Source: SSF14 sp046331245 (lineage in GTDB: Bacteria > Actinomycetota > Acidimicrobiia > Acidimicrobiales > Microtrichaceae). From it: a DNA stretch of 64,000 nucleotides. Shown here piece after piece: positions 51,336 to 59,822 of this stretch (its first letter is position 1; each line of letters begins with the position of its first letter). Location of the stretch: NCBI GenBank assembly GCA_046331245.1, contig JAXLRH010000004.1:248001-312000 (forward strand). The letters are read 5' to 3'. Both the position numbers and the translations under genes were made by a program. The notes beneath the pieces are model-generated. The model was not told the DNA's origin. It ran no database searches and worked only from the letters and a program-made list of their open reading frames with translations.

Positions 51336-53339
51336 GTGGAGACGACCCACGACATCGTGGCTGCGGAGGCCACCTACAGCGCACTGCTCAACGACCCACG
51401 CCGGCCGCTGAGCCGCTTCGTCGAGGCGAGCCTCGCGTACGGCCGGATGCTGTCCGAGCCCGACCCGGCGCGCGCTGCGGAGGTGCTGTCGCTGGCGCTC
51501 GAGACGCTGCACGATCCGCCGGCCGACGCCGAGGCCGCCATCGCGGTGGAGCTGCTCCGCGCGCTGCGTCCGGTCGCGGCGCGCCTCGGTCTCGCCGAGG
51601 CCGAGCTCGACGCCATCCGTCGTGAGCGGCGCATGCTCGACCTCGGTCTCGCACACGCGGCGCCGGGCGAGCGCGAGCAGCTCTGTCGCCGGGCCGCCGC
51701 GGTCCGATTCGCCGAGGGCCAGGTCGCCGAGGGCTTCGCCGAGCTGATGGACGGGCTCCGCTCGTGCTCCGCCGACGGCCTCGACGAGCTCGCCACCGAC
51801 CTCGTGCTCGCCGTCCGTCGTCGCGACGTCCCCGAGGACGTGATGACGGACCTCGAGCTCATGTGGGTCGAGCTCCGTCGCCAGCGGTTCGACGGCAACT
51901 GGCCGCTGTGGTGCCTCACGGCGCTGGGCGCGCTGCGCCTCGACACCGACGACGTGGTCACCGCACAGATGTACGTGCGCCGTGCCGAGAGCATCCTCGG
52001 TCACCTCGATCGGCCCGTCGCCGGCGTGCTCATCAGCGGGTGGGTGGCCCTCGCGTCGGCCGACTACGAGCGGGCGCACGACCGGTTCGCGTACGCGTCG
52101 AACTCGGCCACCTCCGACGAGCGGATCCGCCTCCTCGCCGCGGCCGGTCTCGGTGAGGCGCTCGTGTGCCTCGGTCGCGCCGACGAGGCGCGGGCCCCGC
52201 TCGCCGAGGCGATCGCCTACGACATCGGCGACCCCTTCTCCGTCGGCCGTTCGCACGAGCTGTTGGCCGAGATCGCGGCGGCCGAGGGTCGTCACGCCGA
52301 GGCGTACCACCACCTGCAGCTCACCCGCCGGCTCGAGCAGCTGGGGCGGGGCGCCGTGCCGACGGCGGTGCACCTCACCGCCGACGATCCCGTGGCCGCC
52401 GAGCCCGACGTCGTCGAGGTCGACCTGGTCGCGTCCGCCCTCGCCGAGCCCGCGCCGGTCGAGTCCGATCTGGTCGAGTCCGATCTGGTCGAGTCGGTGC
52501 TCGTCGAGCCCGCCGACCACGTGGATCACGTCGTGGACCTCCGCGACGATTCCGCCGACACCGTGGTCGACCTCGGTCCGGCGGGCGCCGCCGCGGCGCT
52601 GGTCGCCGAGGGGCTGGCGGCCAACCGGTTCGAGCTGTACTTCCAGGAGATCTACGACAATTCCACGCGACGCGCCGGCGCGGCGGAGGGGCTCATGCGG
52701 CTCCATCATCCCGACGGCGTGCTCACCCCCGACGTCTTCCTCGCCGGCCTCACCGATCCCGACCTCGCCCGGCACCTGTGCGTCCGGACGCTCGACCAGG
52801 CGTGCGAGACGCTCGTGCGCTGGGACGCAGCCGGCCAGACGCTCGCGGTCGTCGTCAACGTCGCGGCGACGCAGCTCACACCGGAGCTCCCGCTGCTGGT
52901 GCGCGGTGCGCTCGCACGGTCCGGCGCCCGCGCCGACCGCCTCACCCTCGAGCTCGACGGCATCTCCGCGTCGACCATCGACCCCGGCGGCATCAACGTC
53001 CTCTCGGAGGTGCGGGCGACCGGCGCTCGCATCGGCATCGACCGCTTCGGCGGCGAGTTCCGTTCCATCGACACGCTGCTGCGGCTCCCGGTCGACGTGG
53101 TGAAGCTCGATCGATCGGTCTTCGGGGGCCGCGGTCTCCAGCCGCTGGAGCGCCGCATGGTCGACACCGTCGTCGCGCTGGCCAAGGCGTTCGGGTTCGA
53201 GGTGATCGCCACCGGCATCGAGACGGCGGCGCAGTTCGAGCTGCAGGAGCAGTTCGGTTGTCACGGTGCGCAGGGATTCCTCATCGGGGTCCCCGTGCCG
53301 GAGTCCGAGTTCCGCAGCCGCGTCGCCCGCGTCGCCTGA
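51336..53339 (+). CDS. TPR protein with degenerate EAL domain
   Basis: A 667-residue protein. Residues 1-340 are TPR-like helical repeats (ALGALRLDTDDVVTAQMYVRRAESIL and AGLGEALVCLGRADEARAPLAEAIAYD). A linker with an acidic repeat (VESDLVESDLVESVLVEP, about 375-395) leads to an EAL-type domain from about 430. Key sites are altered: E451-G-L-M-R for EALxR, D569-R570 for the DD pair and T626 for the Glu of AEGVE; N in VNVAATQL and QG remain. It may bind c-di-GMP or a partner without hydrolysing it. The GTG start is 3 nt after the short upstream frame. Confidence 0.85.
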   Translation: METTHDIVAAEATYSALLNDPRRPLSRFVEASLAYGRMLSEPDPARAAEVLSLALETLHDPPADAEAAIAVELLRALRPVAARLGLAEAELDAIRRERRMLDLGLAHAAPGEREQLCRRAAAVRFAEGQVAEGFAELMDGLRSCSADGLDELATDLVLAVRRRDVPEDVMTDLELMWVELRRQRFDGNWPLWCLTALGALRLDTDDVVTAQMYVRRAESILGHLDRPVAGVLISGWVALASADYERAHDRFAYASNSATSDERIRLLAAAGLGEALVCLGRADEARAPLAEAIAYDIGDPFSVGRSHELLAEIAAAEGRHAEAYHHLQLTRRLEQLGRGAVPTAVHLTADDPVAAEPDVVEVDLVASALAEPAPVESDLVESDLVESVLVEPADHVDHVVDLRDDSADTVVDLGPAGAAAALVAEGLAANRFELYFQEIYDNSTRRAGAAEGLMRLHHPDGVLTPDVFLAGLTDPDLARHLCVRTLDQACETLVRWDAAGQTLAVVVNVAATQLTPELPLLVRGALARSGARADRLTLELDGISASTIDPGGINVLSEVRATGARIGIDRFGGEFRSIDTLLRLPVDVVKLDRSVFGGRGLQPLERRMVDTVVALAKAFGFEVIATGIETAAQFELQEQFGCHGAQGFLIGVPVPESEFRSRVARVA

Positions 53340-53342
53340 CGC

Positions 53343-54182
53343 TCAGCGCCGGGCGGCCACCAGCTCCGCCTGCCGATCGAGGATCGGCAGCACCACGTCA
53401 CGCGGCGCCGACGGGATGCGGAAGACGCACTCGGTGACCCCGATACGCTCGAAGTGATCGAGCTTCTCGGGGCTGGGCAGCGTCCCGAACGGCACGATCT
53501 CCATCGCCTCCGGGTCACGCCCGGCCTCGGCGACGACCGCCTTGAAGCGGCCGATGTCCTCGGTGAGGCCGGCGCCGCCGATCGGGATCCATCCGTTGCC
53601 GTACTCGGCGATGTGGGCGAACAGCTTCGGCCCAGCCCCGCCGCCGACCAGCACCGGCACCGGCGTGTCCGGCTTGGGCCACGACCAGCTCGGCGACACG
53701 TTGACGAAGTCGCCGGTGAACGAGCCGACCTCGTCGGTCCACAGCGACTGCATGGCGAGCACGTGCTCGCGGCTCTGCGCCCGGCGCGTGCGGTACACGA
53801 CGCCGTGGTCCTCCATCTCGTCCTCGTTCCACCCGAACCCCACGCCGAGGCAGAAGCGACCGGCCGACAGGTTCTGCAGCGTCGCGATCGCCTTCGCCGT
53901 CACGATGGGCTCGCGCTGCGCCGGCAGCAGCACGCCGGTGCCGAGACGGATCGTCGTGGTGCGCGCCGCCGCGGCCGCGAGGACGACGAGCGGGTCGACG
54001 GTGCGGCGGTACTCCTCGGCGAGCTCGGCGTCGCCCGTGGGTGGCGGGGTGCGACGGCTCACCGGGATGTGCGTGTGCTCCGGCAGGTAGAGGGAGTCGA
54101 AGCCCCGTGCCTCGGCCTCGACCGCGAGCTCGTCGGCCGGCATGGCGACGTCGGTGGCGAACATCGTGACTCCGTAGCGCAT
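53343..54182 (-). CDS. LLM-class F420-dependent oxidoreductase
   Basis: A 279-residue TIM-barrel protein of the luciferase-like monooxygenase family. MRYGVTMFATDVAMPADELAVEA begins the barrel; RTTTIRLGTGVLLPAQREPIVTAKAIATL and RFCLGVGFGWNEDEME are the F420-type blocks. The start is at 54182, 7 nt after a TAGCCT box. Operator copy 5 lies 19-37 nt upstream and is shared with the divergent SDR gene. F420-dependent reductases of this class often act on sterol or alkene CoA substrates in actinobacteria; the exact step is unknown. Confidence 0.9.
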   Translation of the reverse strand: MRYGVTMFATDVAMPADELAVEAEARGFDSLYLPEHTHIPVSRRTPPPTGDAELAEEYRRTVDPLVVLAAAAARTTTIRLGTGVLLPAQREPIVTAKAIATLQNLSAGRFCLGVGFGWNEDEMEDHGVVYRTRRAQSREHVLAMQSLWTDEVGSFTGDFVNVSPSWSWPKPDTPVPVLVGGGAGPKLFAHIAEYGNGWIPIGGAGLTEDIGRFKAVVAEAGRDPEAMEIVPFGTLPSPEKLDHFERIGVTECVFRIPSAPRDVVLPILDRQAELVAARR

Positions 54183-54200
54183 GCGGGGCAGGCTACCGAA

Positions 54201-54219
54201 ATGTGACGGAGCGTCAGAT
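54201..54219. promoter_or_regulatory. Operator copy 5, between LLM and SDR genes
   Basis: ATGTGACGGAGCGTCAGAT. One mismatch in the left arm (G for C at position 3). It lies in the divergent promoter region, 19 nt from the LLM start and 41 nt from the SDR start. Confidence 0.8.
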
Positions 54220-54259
54220 TCCTTGGGAGACTGACCGTCCCATCGAGGTTGGAGGGTCT

Positions 54260-55168
54260 GTGAGCGGTATCTGTGACGGCAGAGTGGTGATCGTGACCGG
54301 CGCCGGGCGTGGGCTCGGCCGGGCGCATGCGTTGGCGTTCGCCGCCGAGAGCGCCAAGGTCGTCGTGAACGACATCGGCGCCGAGGCCGACGGCAGTGGC
54401 GGCGACCTGTCGCCGGCACAGGAAGTCGTGAACGAGATCGTCGCCGCCGGCGGGGAGGCCATCGTGAACGGCGACGACGTGTCGTCGGCCGAGGGCGCCG
54501 AGCACATGGTGCGTACCGCGATCGAGACCTTCGGCGCGCTCGACGTGGTGGTGAACAACGCCGGCATCGTCCGTGACCGCATGTTCGCCAACGCCACTGT
54601 CGACGAGTGGGACGCCGTGATGGCGGTCCACCTCCGTGGCCACTTCCTCCCGTCGAAGTTCGCCGCGATGTACTGGCGCGACGAGTCCAAGGCCGGCTCC
54701 CCGCGCGCCGCCCGCATCATCAACACGTCGTCGGGCGCCGGCCTCATGGGGTCCATCGCGCAGGCGGCGTACTCGGCGGCGAAGGGCGGCATCGCCTCCC
54801 TCACCCTCGTGCAGGCGGCCGAGCTCGGTCGCTACGGCGTGACCGCCAACGCACTCGCCCCCTCCGCGCGTACCCGCATGACGGAAGAGGCGTTCGCCGA
54901 GATGATGGCGAAGCCGGAGGACGGCTCCTTCGACGCCATGGCCGCCGAGAACGTGTCGCCCGCCGTCGTGTGGCTCGGTTCGGAGCAGTCGTCGCACGTC
55001 ACCGGTCGGGTGTTCGAGCTCGAGGGCGGCAAGATCGGCATCGCCCAGGGCTGGATGCACGGCCCGACCTTCGATAAGGGCGCGCGCTGGGAGCCGGCCG
55101 AGGTCGGTCCCGTCGTCGACGACCTGCTCGCCGAGGCGGCGACGCCCACCCCCGTCTACGGCACCTGA
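54260..55168 (+). CDS. Short-chain dehydrogenase/reductase, Rv3548c-type
   Basis: A 302-residue SDR. VVIVTGAGRGLGRAHALAFA is the nucleotide loop, NNAGIVRDRM and STSSG-type INTSSGAGL hold strand 4 and Ser, and YSAAKGGIASL the Tyr/Lys pair. The sequence VVVNDIGAEADGSGGDLSPAQEVV fits the 17beta-HSD4-type long SDRs and resembles Rv3548c from the mycobacterial HIP cluster. The GTG start follows GGAGG by 5 nt. It shares operator copy 5 with the LLM gene. Confidence 0.88.
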   Translation: MSGICDGRVVIVTGAGRGLGRAHALAFAAESAKVVVNDIGAEADGSGGDLSPAQEVVNEIVAAGGEAIVNGDDVSSAEGAEHMVRTAIETFGALDVVVNNAGIVRDRMFANATVDEWDAVMAVHLRGHFLPSKFAAMYWRDESKAGSPRAARIINTSSGAGLMGSIAQAAYSAAKGGIASLTLVQAAELGRYGVTANALAPSARTRMTEEAFAEMMAKPEDGSFDAMAAENVSPAVVWLGSEQSSHVTGRVFELEGGKIGIAQGWMHGPTFDKGARWEPAEVGPVVDDLLAEAATPTPVYGT

Positions 55169-55185
55169 CCGCCGGGTCGCCGCAC

Positions 55186-55809
55186 ATGCAAGTCTACGAG
55201 AAGCGCCCGTCGGGCCTGTCGGTGCGCGATCTGCGGTCGTACGCAGCACGCGCCCCCCGTCACGCGGCGTTCGCCGCGATGCGGTTGGTCGTCGGGCTCG
55301 CGCTCGTCGCGTGCATCGTGTTCCCGCTCGGGTTCCTCTGGTTCCTCCTCGGCCTCGTGTCGCTCGCGTCGGTGTTCCTGTTCGTGCGGGAGGCCGCGAC
55401 CGCGGCCATCGTTCGCCCGGCGCTCGTGCTCACCGGCCTGCCGAAGTGGGACGGCACGCGCCGCACGTCGTGGGTCGTCGACGCGGACGACCCCCTCGTC
55501 CACGGCGAGGCGCTGGCCGCCGCGCTCGACGACGAGCTCGGCGCGTCGCTGACTGCCTTCGACGAGGGCGCCGACTTCCGTGGCACCACCCGTGCCGAGG
55601 TGTTCGGCGGGGCCGGCGACCTCCCGGCGATCATCGCGTGGGGCGTCGGACGCAAGCCCCGCCTCGCGGCGACGGCCGACGTCGACGGCGTGTGGATGCG
55701 CGTCGATCCCGGCGCCGACGGCGCGGCGCCCGCGGTCACCCTCCTCGCGAACACCGGCACCGCGGTGGACGCGCTCAAGCAGGTCGCGTGGCGAAGCGGT
55801 CGATCGTGA
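55186..55809 (+). CDS. Membrane protein of unknown function
   Basis: A 207-residue protein with two hydrophobic segments at about 32-50 (MRLVVGLALVACIVFPLGFL) and 52-70 (LLGLVSLASVFLFV). The rest is soluble (VDADDPLVHGEALAAALDDEL and VDGVWMRVDPGADGAAPAV). I do not recognise the family. It starts 17 nt after the SDR gene and ends overlapping the MFS gene on the other strand. Confidence 0.7.
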   Translation: MQVYEKRPSGLSVRDLRSYAARAPRHAAFAAMRLVVGLALVACIVFPLGFLWFLLGLVSLASVFLFVREAATAAIVRPALVLTGLPKWDGTRRTSWVVDADDPLVHGEALAAALDDELGASLTAFDEGADFRGTTRAEVFGGAGDLPAIIAWGVGRKPRLAATADVDGVWMRVDPGADGAAPAVTLLANTGTAVDALKQVAWRSGRS

Positions 55810-56977
55810 AGGCGGCCATGGCGATCACGGCCACGAGGCCCGCCACGATCGTGAAGAGCACGCCCGGCCCCCTCGAGTCGTAGACCGCCGGGGCGACGCT
55901 GGCCAGGAGGCCGCCGCCGCACAGGCCGAACGCGCCGGCAAGACCCTGCCCCGCGCCGATCCGCTCCGGCGGGCAGGCCGCCACCATCGCCGCCTGCGCG
56001 GACGGCGACGCCACCGAGGCGATGACCGCCTCGACGATCGCGGTCAACGCCACCCACCAGTACGAGTCGAGCAGGCCGTAGACGAGGATCACCGGGATGG
56101 CCGCGCAGATGGCGCGCTTGCCGGCCGTCATGGGGCCCCAGGTGTCGACGAGGCGACCGCCCCTCGCGCTGAGCAGCACGAGCGGTACGCCGTAGAGCGT
56201 GAGCGAGGTGCCGACGAACGTGGGGCTCGCTCCGAGGTCCGAGAGGTACTTCGACCACATCGAGTCGTAGGCGCCCACCGGGATGAACACGGCGAGGCCC
56301 AGCAGTGCGGCGGCGAGCACCCGCGGGTTGGCGAGGAGGTCGAGGCCGGTGAGTTGCCAGTACGACAGGTCGGGCCGTCGCTCCGGAGGGGCGACGGTGG
56401 GGAAGCGGAGGACGAAGAACACGAGTGCGAGCGCGGCGCATCCGCTCAGCACGAGGAACGGCAGCGCGAGCCCGCCGACCCGATAGAGCCCGGCGCCGAC
56501 GGCGGGGCCCAGGACGAACCCGGTGATCTCCGCGCCCGCCAACCTGCCGAGGTTCTCGCCGGCACGCTGGGGGTCGAGCCGGCTCACGATCGAGCGGCCC
56601 GCCGAGATGAAGAGGGAGATGGCGACGCCGGACAGCGCCCGGGCCGCGACGAACTGCCAGAGGCTCGTCGCGAGGCCGAACCACGCCGTGCCGGCGGCGC
56701 CGAGCGCCAGGCCGCTCAGCAGCATCACGCGGGCGTGACCCTTGTCGGCGAGGTGGGCGAGGCCCAGCAGTCCGAGCAGCGATGCGGCGAACATCGTGGC
56801 GCTGATGAGGCCCAGGTTCGGCGTCGAGATGTGGTGCGCGTGCTGGATCTCGGCGATGAGCCCGAACACCGCCCCGTTGCCGGCGTCGAGCGCGAGCGTC
56901 GCGCCCATCGCCATATACAGCGTGGTGCGTTGATGCGGCGTCATGGCGCGCGGCGGAGCCTCGATGGTGGCGGCCAT
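55775..56977 (-). CDS. Major facilitator superfamily transporter
   Basis: A 400-residue MFS protein with about twelve hydrophobic segments and the loop 2-3 motif LAHLADKGHARVMLLSGLAL, with LRFPTVAPPERRPDL in the central loop. The C-terminal half includes GGRLVDTWGPMTAGKRAICAA. The substrate is unknown; a lipid, sterol or drug is possible from the context. The start ATG at 56977 is 23 nt from the terminator hairpin of the upstream thiolase. Confidence 0.88.
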   Translation of the reverse strand: MAATIEAPPRAMTPHQRTTLYMAMGATLALDAGNGAVFGLIAEIQHAHHISTPNLGLISATMFAASLLGLLGLAHLADKGHARVMLLSGLALGAAGTAWFGLATSLWQFVAARALSGVAISLFISAGRSIVSRLDPQRAGENLGRLAGAEITGFVLGPAVGAGLYRVGGLALPFLVLSGCAALALVFFVLRFPTVAPPERRPDLSYWQLTGLDLLANPRVLAAALLGLAVFIPVGAYDSMWSKYLSDLGASPTFVGTSLTLYGVPLVLLSARGGRLVDTWGPMTAGKRAICAAIPVILVYGLLDSYWWVALTAIVEAVIASVASPSAQAAMVAACPPERIGAGQGLAGAFGLCGGGLLASVAPAVYDSRGPGVLFTIVAGLVAVIAMAAFTIDRFATRPA

Positions 56978-57000
56978 CTCCCGACCGTACCCGTGACGCG

Positions 57001-57034
57001 CACCGGCCCCCCGACGAATATCGGGGGGCCGGTG
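57001..57034 (-). terminator. Strong hairpin terminator after the thiolase gene
   Basis: CACCGGCCCCCCGA / TCGGGGGGCCGGTG, 14-bp perfect stem with a 6-nt loop, lies 19 nt after the thiolase stop. It insulates the MFS gene downstream. Confidence 0.85.
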
Positions 57035-57052
57035 CTCTGAGGTCAGGGTGTC

Positions 57053-58258
57053 TTAGGAGAGCCGCTCGATGATCATCGCCATGCCCTGGCCACCACCGAC
57101 GCACATCGACTCGAGGCCGAACTGCTTGTCGGATTCCTTGAGGTTGTGGATCAGGGTGCCCATGATGCGGGCGCCGGTCATGCCGAACGGGTGACCGAGG
57201 GCGATGGCGCCACCACGGGTGTTGAGCTTGTCCCAGCTGATGCCGAGGTGCTTCGCCGACGGGATGACCTGGGCGGCGAACGCCTCGTTGATCTCGACGA
57301 GGTCGATGTCGTCGATGGTCATGTTGGCCCGGCCGAGGGCCTGGCGGCACGCCTCGATGGGGCCGAGGCCCATGATCTCGGGGTTGAGGCCCGACACGCC
57401 CGACGCCACGATGCGGGCGAGCGGGGTGAGGCCGAGCTCGGCGGCCTTGGTGTCGCTCATCACGATGACGGCGGCGGCGCCGTCGTTGAGCGGGCAGGCG
57501 TTGCCGGCCGTGACCGAGCCGCCGGGGCGGAACACCGGGTTGAGGCCGGACAGCTTCTCGACGGTCGTGCCGGGGCGGATGCCGTCGTCGGTGCTGACGA
57601 CGGTGCCGTCGGGCAGCGTGACCGGGCTGATCTCGTCGGCCCAGAAGCCGTTCTCGAGGCTCTCGGTCGCACGCTGCTGGCTCTGTGCGGCGAACTCGTC
57701 CTGCTCCTGGCGGCCGACCTTCTCGAGCTCGGCGACGTTCTCGGCGGTGTCGCCCATGCCCATGTAGACGTCGGGCAGACCGACCGGCGGCGTCCAGTCA
57801 CCCTGGTCGCCGGCGGTGCGGGCGAGGGTGCGGGCACGGGCGTCGTCGAACTTGGGGTTGGCGGGGCCGTCGTCGGCCATGCCGTTGATGAAGCGGCTGA
57901 CGGTCTCGACGCCGGCGGCGAGGAAGATGTCGCCCTCGCCGGCCTTGATGGCGTGAGCGGCCATGCGGATCGACATGAGCGACGACGAGCAGTAGCGGTT
58001 GATCGTGACGCCGGGGACGTCGGGCATGTCGGAGAGGACGGCCACGACGCGGGCGAGGTTCACGCCCGACTCGCCGGCGGGCTGGCCGCACCCGAGGATG
58101 AGGTCCTCGACGAGGTTGCGGTCGAGCGACGGCACCTTCGCGAACACGGCGTTGACGACCTGCGCGGTGAGGTCGTCCGGACGGATGTCGACGAGCGAGC
58201 CCTTCATGGCACGCCCGATGGGCGTGCGGGCGGTGGCGACGATGACTGCTTCAGGCAT
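57053..58258 (-). CDS. Acetyl-CoA acetyltransferase (thiolase)
   Basis: A 401-residue thiolase with all catalytic blocks: INRYCSSSLMSIRMAAHAI (Cys), TRGGAIALGHPFGMTGARIM (His) and SMCVGGGQGMAMIIERLS (Cys). NEAFAAQVIPSAKHLGI precedes the third block. It is distinct from FadA6 (48813-49961) and may serve general beta-oxidation. A GTTACC-N4-GGTAAC palindrome lies 42 nt upstream of the start. A strong terminator follows. Confidence 0.93.
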   Translation of the reverse strand: MPEAVIVATARTPIGRAMKGSLVDIRPDDLTAQVVNAVFAKVPSLDRNLVEDLILGCGQPAGESGVNLARVVAVLSDMPDVPGVTINRYCSSSLMSIRMAAHAIKAGEGDIFLAAGVETVSRFINGMADDGPANPKFDDARARTLARTAGDQGDWTPPVGLPDVYMGMGDTAENVAELEKVGRQEQDEFAAQSQQRATESLENGFWADEISPVTLPDGTVVSTDDGIRPGTTVEKLSGLNPVFRPGGSVTAGNACPLNDGAAAVIVMSDTKAAELGLTPLARIVASGVSGLNPEIMGLGPIEACRQALGRANMTIDDIDLVEINEAFAAQVIPSAKHLGISWDKLNTRGGAIALGHPFGMTGARIMGTLIHNLKESDKQFGLESMCVGGGQGMAMIIERLS

Positions 58259-58299
58259 GGACTTTGCTCCCGTGGGTGGCGATTGTCGTTTCGGTCGAG

Positions 58300-58315
58300 G
58301 TTACCCGCCGGTAAC
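58300..58315. promoter_or_regulatory. Palindromic operator before the thiolase gene
   Basis: GTTACC-CGCC-GGTAAC, perfect 6-bp arms, lies 42-57 nt upstream of the thiolase start. It resembles a TetR or FadR-type site, but the regulator is unknown. Confidence 0.6.
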
Positions 58316-58354
58316 AAGCGGGTCGAACCCCGACGTGACGAGGACCGGAGCAGC

Positions 58355-58813
58355 CTAGGGAAGAAAGCGACTCACGGTGTCGGCGACGCACGCCGGCTTC
58401 GAACCACCCTCGGCCTCGATCGTGATGCGCACCACGACCTGGACCCCGCCGCCGGCCTCGGCGGCCGACACGACCTCACCGGCCGCGCGGATCCGTGAGC
58501 CGGCCGGGACCGGGCTCGGGAAGCGCACCTTGTCGAGGCCGATGTTGAGGCCGGCCGAGAACTCCTCCACGGTGAGCAGCTGGGGGAGGAAGAGGTTGGC
58601 GAGCGCGAGCGTGAGATAGCCGTGGGCGATGGGGCCGCCGAAGGGGCTCTCGGCGGTGGCGCGCTCGACGTCGACGTGGATCCACTGGTGGTCGCCGGTC
58701 GCGTCGGCGAACTGGTCGATGCGGTGCTGGTCGACGGCGACCCAGTCGGTGGGGCCGAGCGTGGCGCCGACGTGGTCGAGCAGGTCGGCCGGCGTGCGGA
58801 CGGTGAGGGTCAT
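58355..58813 (-). CDS. MaoC-like (R)-specific enoyl-CoA hydratase
   Basis: A 152-residue single hot-dog protein. The (R)-hydratase motif is FADATGDHQWIHVDVERATA (catalytic Asp and His), followed by SPFGGPIAHGYLTLAL. The reaction is reversible hydration of an enoyl-CoA to (R)-3-hydroxyacyl-CoA. The upstream gene starts at 59337 and ends 2 nt before this start, so the two may be coupled. Confidence 0.92.
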   Translation of the reverse strand: MTLTVRTPADLLDHVGATLGPTDWVAVDQHRIDQFADATGDHQWIHVDVERATAESPFGGPIAHGYLTLALANLFLPQLLTVEEFSAGLNIGLDKVRFPSPVPAGSRIRAAGEVVSAAEAGGGVQVVVRITIEAEGGSKPACVADTVSRFLP

Positions 58814-58815
58814 GA

Positions 58816-59337
58816 TCAGCCTGTGGTCGTGGAGGGGATGGTGGTCGACGCGTACGCGGGCAGCGTCGTGTCGGGCGCGGAGGTGTCCGGCGCGGACGTG
58901 TCGGGCGCCGTGGTCGCCGGCACCGTCTCGACGGGAGCGGACGTGTCGGGGACCGACGTCGCTGGCGCCGTGGTGGTCGTGAGGGGATCGGCGGCCTCGG
59001 TCATCGCAGCGGTGAGCTTCGCCACGCACGTCGTCGTGCGGGCGTCGAGGTCGGCCGTGATCGTGGTGTCGCTCGGATCGTCGTAGGCCTTCTGCAGGAG
59101 CGACGAGTCGTCCTTGATCGAGTCGTACTGACACCCGATGAAGTCGTCGACGATCTGCTCGCTGCGCGAGGCGGACACGCCCCGGGCCTTCATGGCGACG
59201 ATGAGGTCGCTACCCACCGTGTCCTTCGTCTTGGCGACGAAATCGGCCCGGCTCGGCGTGCCGCTGCAACCCGCCAGCAGCAGCGATCCGGCCAGGACGG
59301 CGGCGACACGGAGCGTCGCGTTCGGCAGGTGGCTCAT
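58816..59337 (-). CDS. Lipoprotein, start inside a 16-bp hairpin
   Basis: A 173-residue lipoprotein: signal sequence RVAAVLAGSLLLAGC with lipobox Cys at C24. The mature part TPSRADFVAKTKDTVGSDLIVAMKARG, then VDDFIGCQYDSIKDDSSLLQKAYDD, aligns with the next lipoprotein gene. The tail is a Thr/Ser/Pro/Asp repeat (TSAPDTSAPDTT). The start ATG lies in the 3' arm of a perfect hairpin and follows a TATCCT box by 8 nt, with no Shine-Dalgarno. It is a paralogue of 59406-59762. Confidence 0.82.
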   Translation of the reverse strand: MSHLPNATLRVAAVLAGSLLLAGCSGTPSRADFVAKTKDTVGSDLIVAMKARGVSASRSEQIVDDFIGCQYDSIKDDSSLLQKAYDDPSDTTITADLDARTTTCVAKLTAAMTEAADPLTTTTAPATSVPDTSAPVETVPATTAPDTSAPDTSAPDTTLPAYASTTIPSTTTG

Positions 59338-59371
59338 GGGGGGCGAGGATAGTCACCCCCCATGAGCCACC
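59328..59371. repeat. 16-bp inverted repeat over the lipoprotein start
   Basis: GGTGGCTCATGGGGGG (59328-59343) and CCCCCCATGAGCCACC (59356-59371) form a perfect hairpin with a 12-nt spacer. The ATG of the lipoprotein gene on the minus strand (59337-59335) lies in one arm, and the other arm carries a matching CAT/ATG. The TATCCT box lies in the loop. Confidence 0.85.
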
Positions 59372-59405
59372 GACGCCGGTCGGTCACCGTGGGAACGGTC
59401 CCGGA

Positions 59406-59762
59406 TCAGCTCCCTGCGGTCGCTGCCTCCGTCATGGCCTTGGTCAGGCTGGCGGTGCACGCCGCAGCCTTCTCCTGCACCTTCGCGCTCACGGCCTTGT
59501 CGCCGCCGTCGTCGTAGGCCTGCTGCAGCAGCTTCTCGTCGGTCTTGAGCTTGTCGTAGATGCAGCCGACGAAGTTGTCGACGATCTCGGTCGCCTTGGC
59601 CTTCTCGATGCCGGCCTTCTCGAGCGTCGACGTCACGTCGGTGCCCATCGACTTCTTCACCTGGGCGATGAAGTCCGACTTGGACGGCAGGTCGCTGCCG
59701 CCGCAGGCGGACAGGAGCATGGTGGACGCAGCGAGAACGACGAGGATTCTGCGGAGGTTCAT
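59406..59762 (-). CDS. Small lipoprotein, paralogue of 58816-59337
   Basis: A 118-residue lipoprotein with signal RRILVVLAASTMLLSAC and lipobox Cys at C20. The mature part DFIAQVKKSMGTDVTSTLEKAG, then VDNFVGCIYDKLKTDEKLLQQAYDD, aligns with the neighbouring lipoprotein's DFVAKTKDTVGSDL block. It is a compact version without the Thr-rich tail. The pair is probably an old duplication. Confidence 0.82.
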   Translation of the reverse strand: MNLRRILVVLAASTMLLSACGGSDLPSKSDFIAQVKKSMGTDVTSTLEKAGIEKAKATEIVDNFVGCIYDKLKTDEKLLQQAYDDGGDKAVSAKVQEKAAACTASLTKAMTEAATAGS

Positions 59763-59822
59763 GAGGTGCCTTTCGGGCGGGCCCGTGGGGTTCGGGCGTT
59801 GTCCGAAAGTCTAAGGGCGCTC

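Noticed and set aside
50625..53264. Minus-strand frame of 879 codons opposite fadE and the TPR-EAL gene
   Set aside because: Shadow frame; it crosses two well-supported genes on the other strand and has no family signature.
55260..57350. Minus-strand frame of 696 codons over the MFS gene and thiolase end
   Set aside because: Arg/His-rich shadow; the MFS and thiolase frames are clearly the coding ones.
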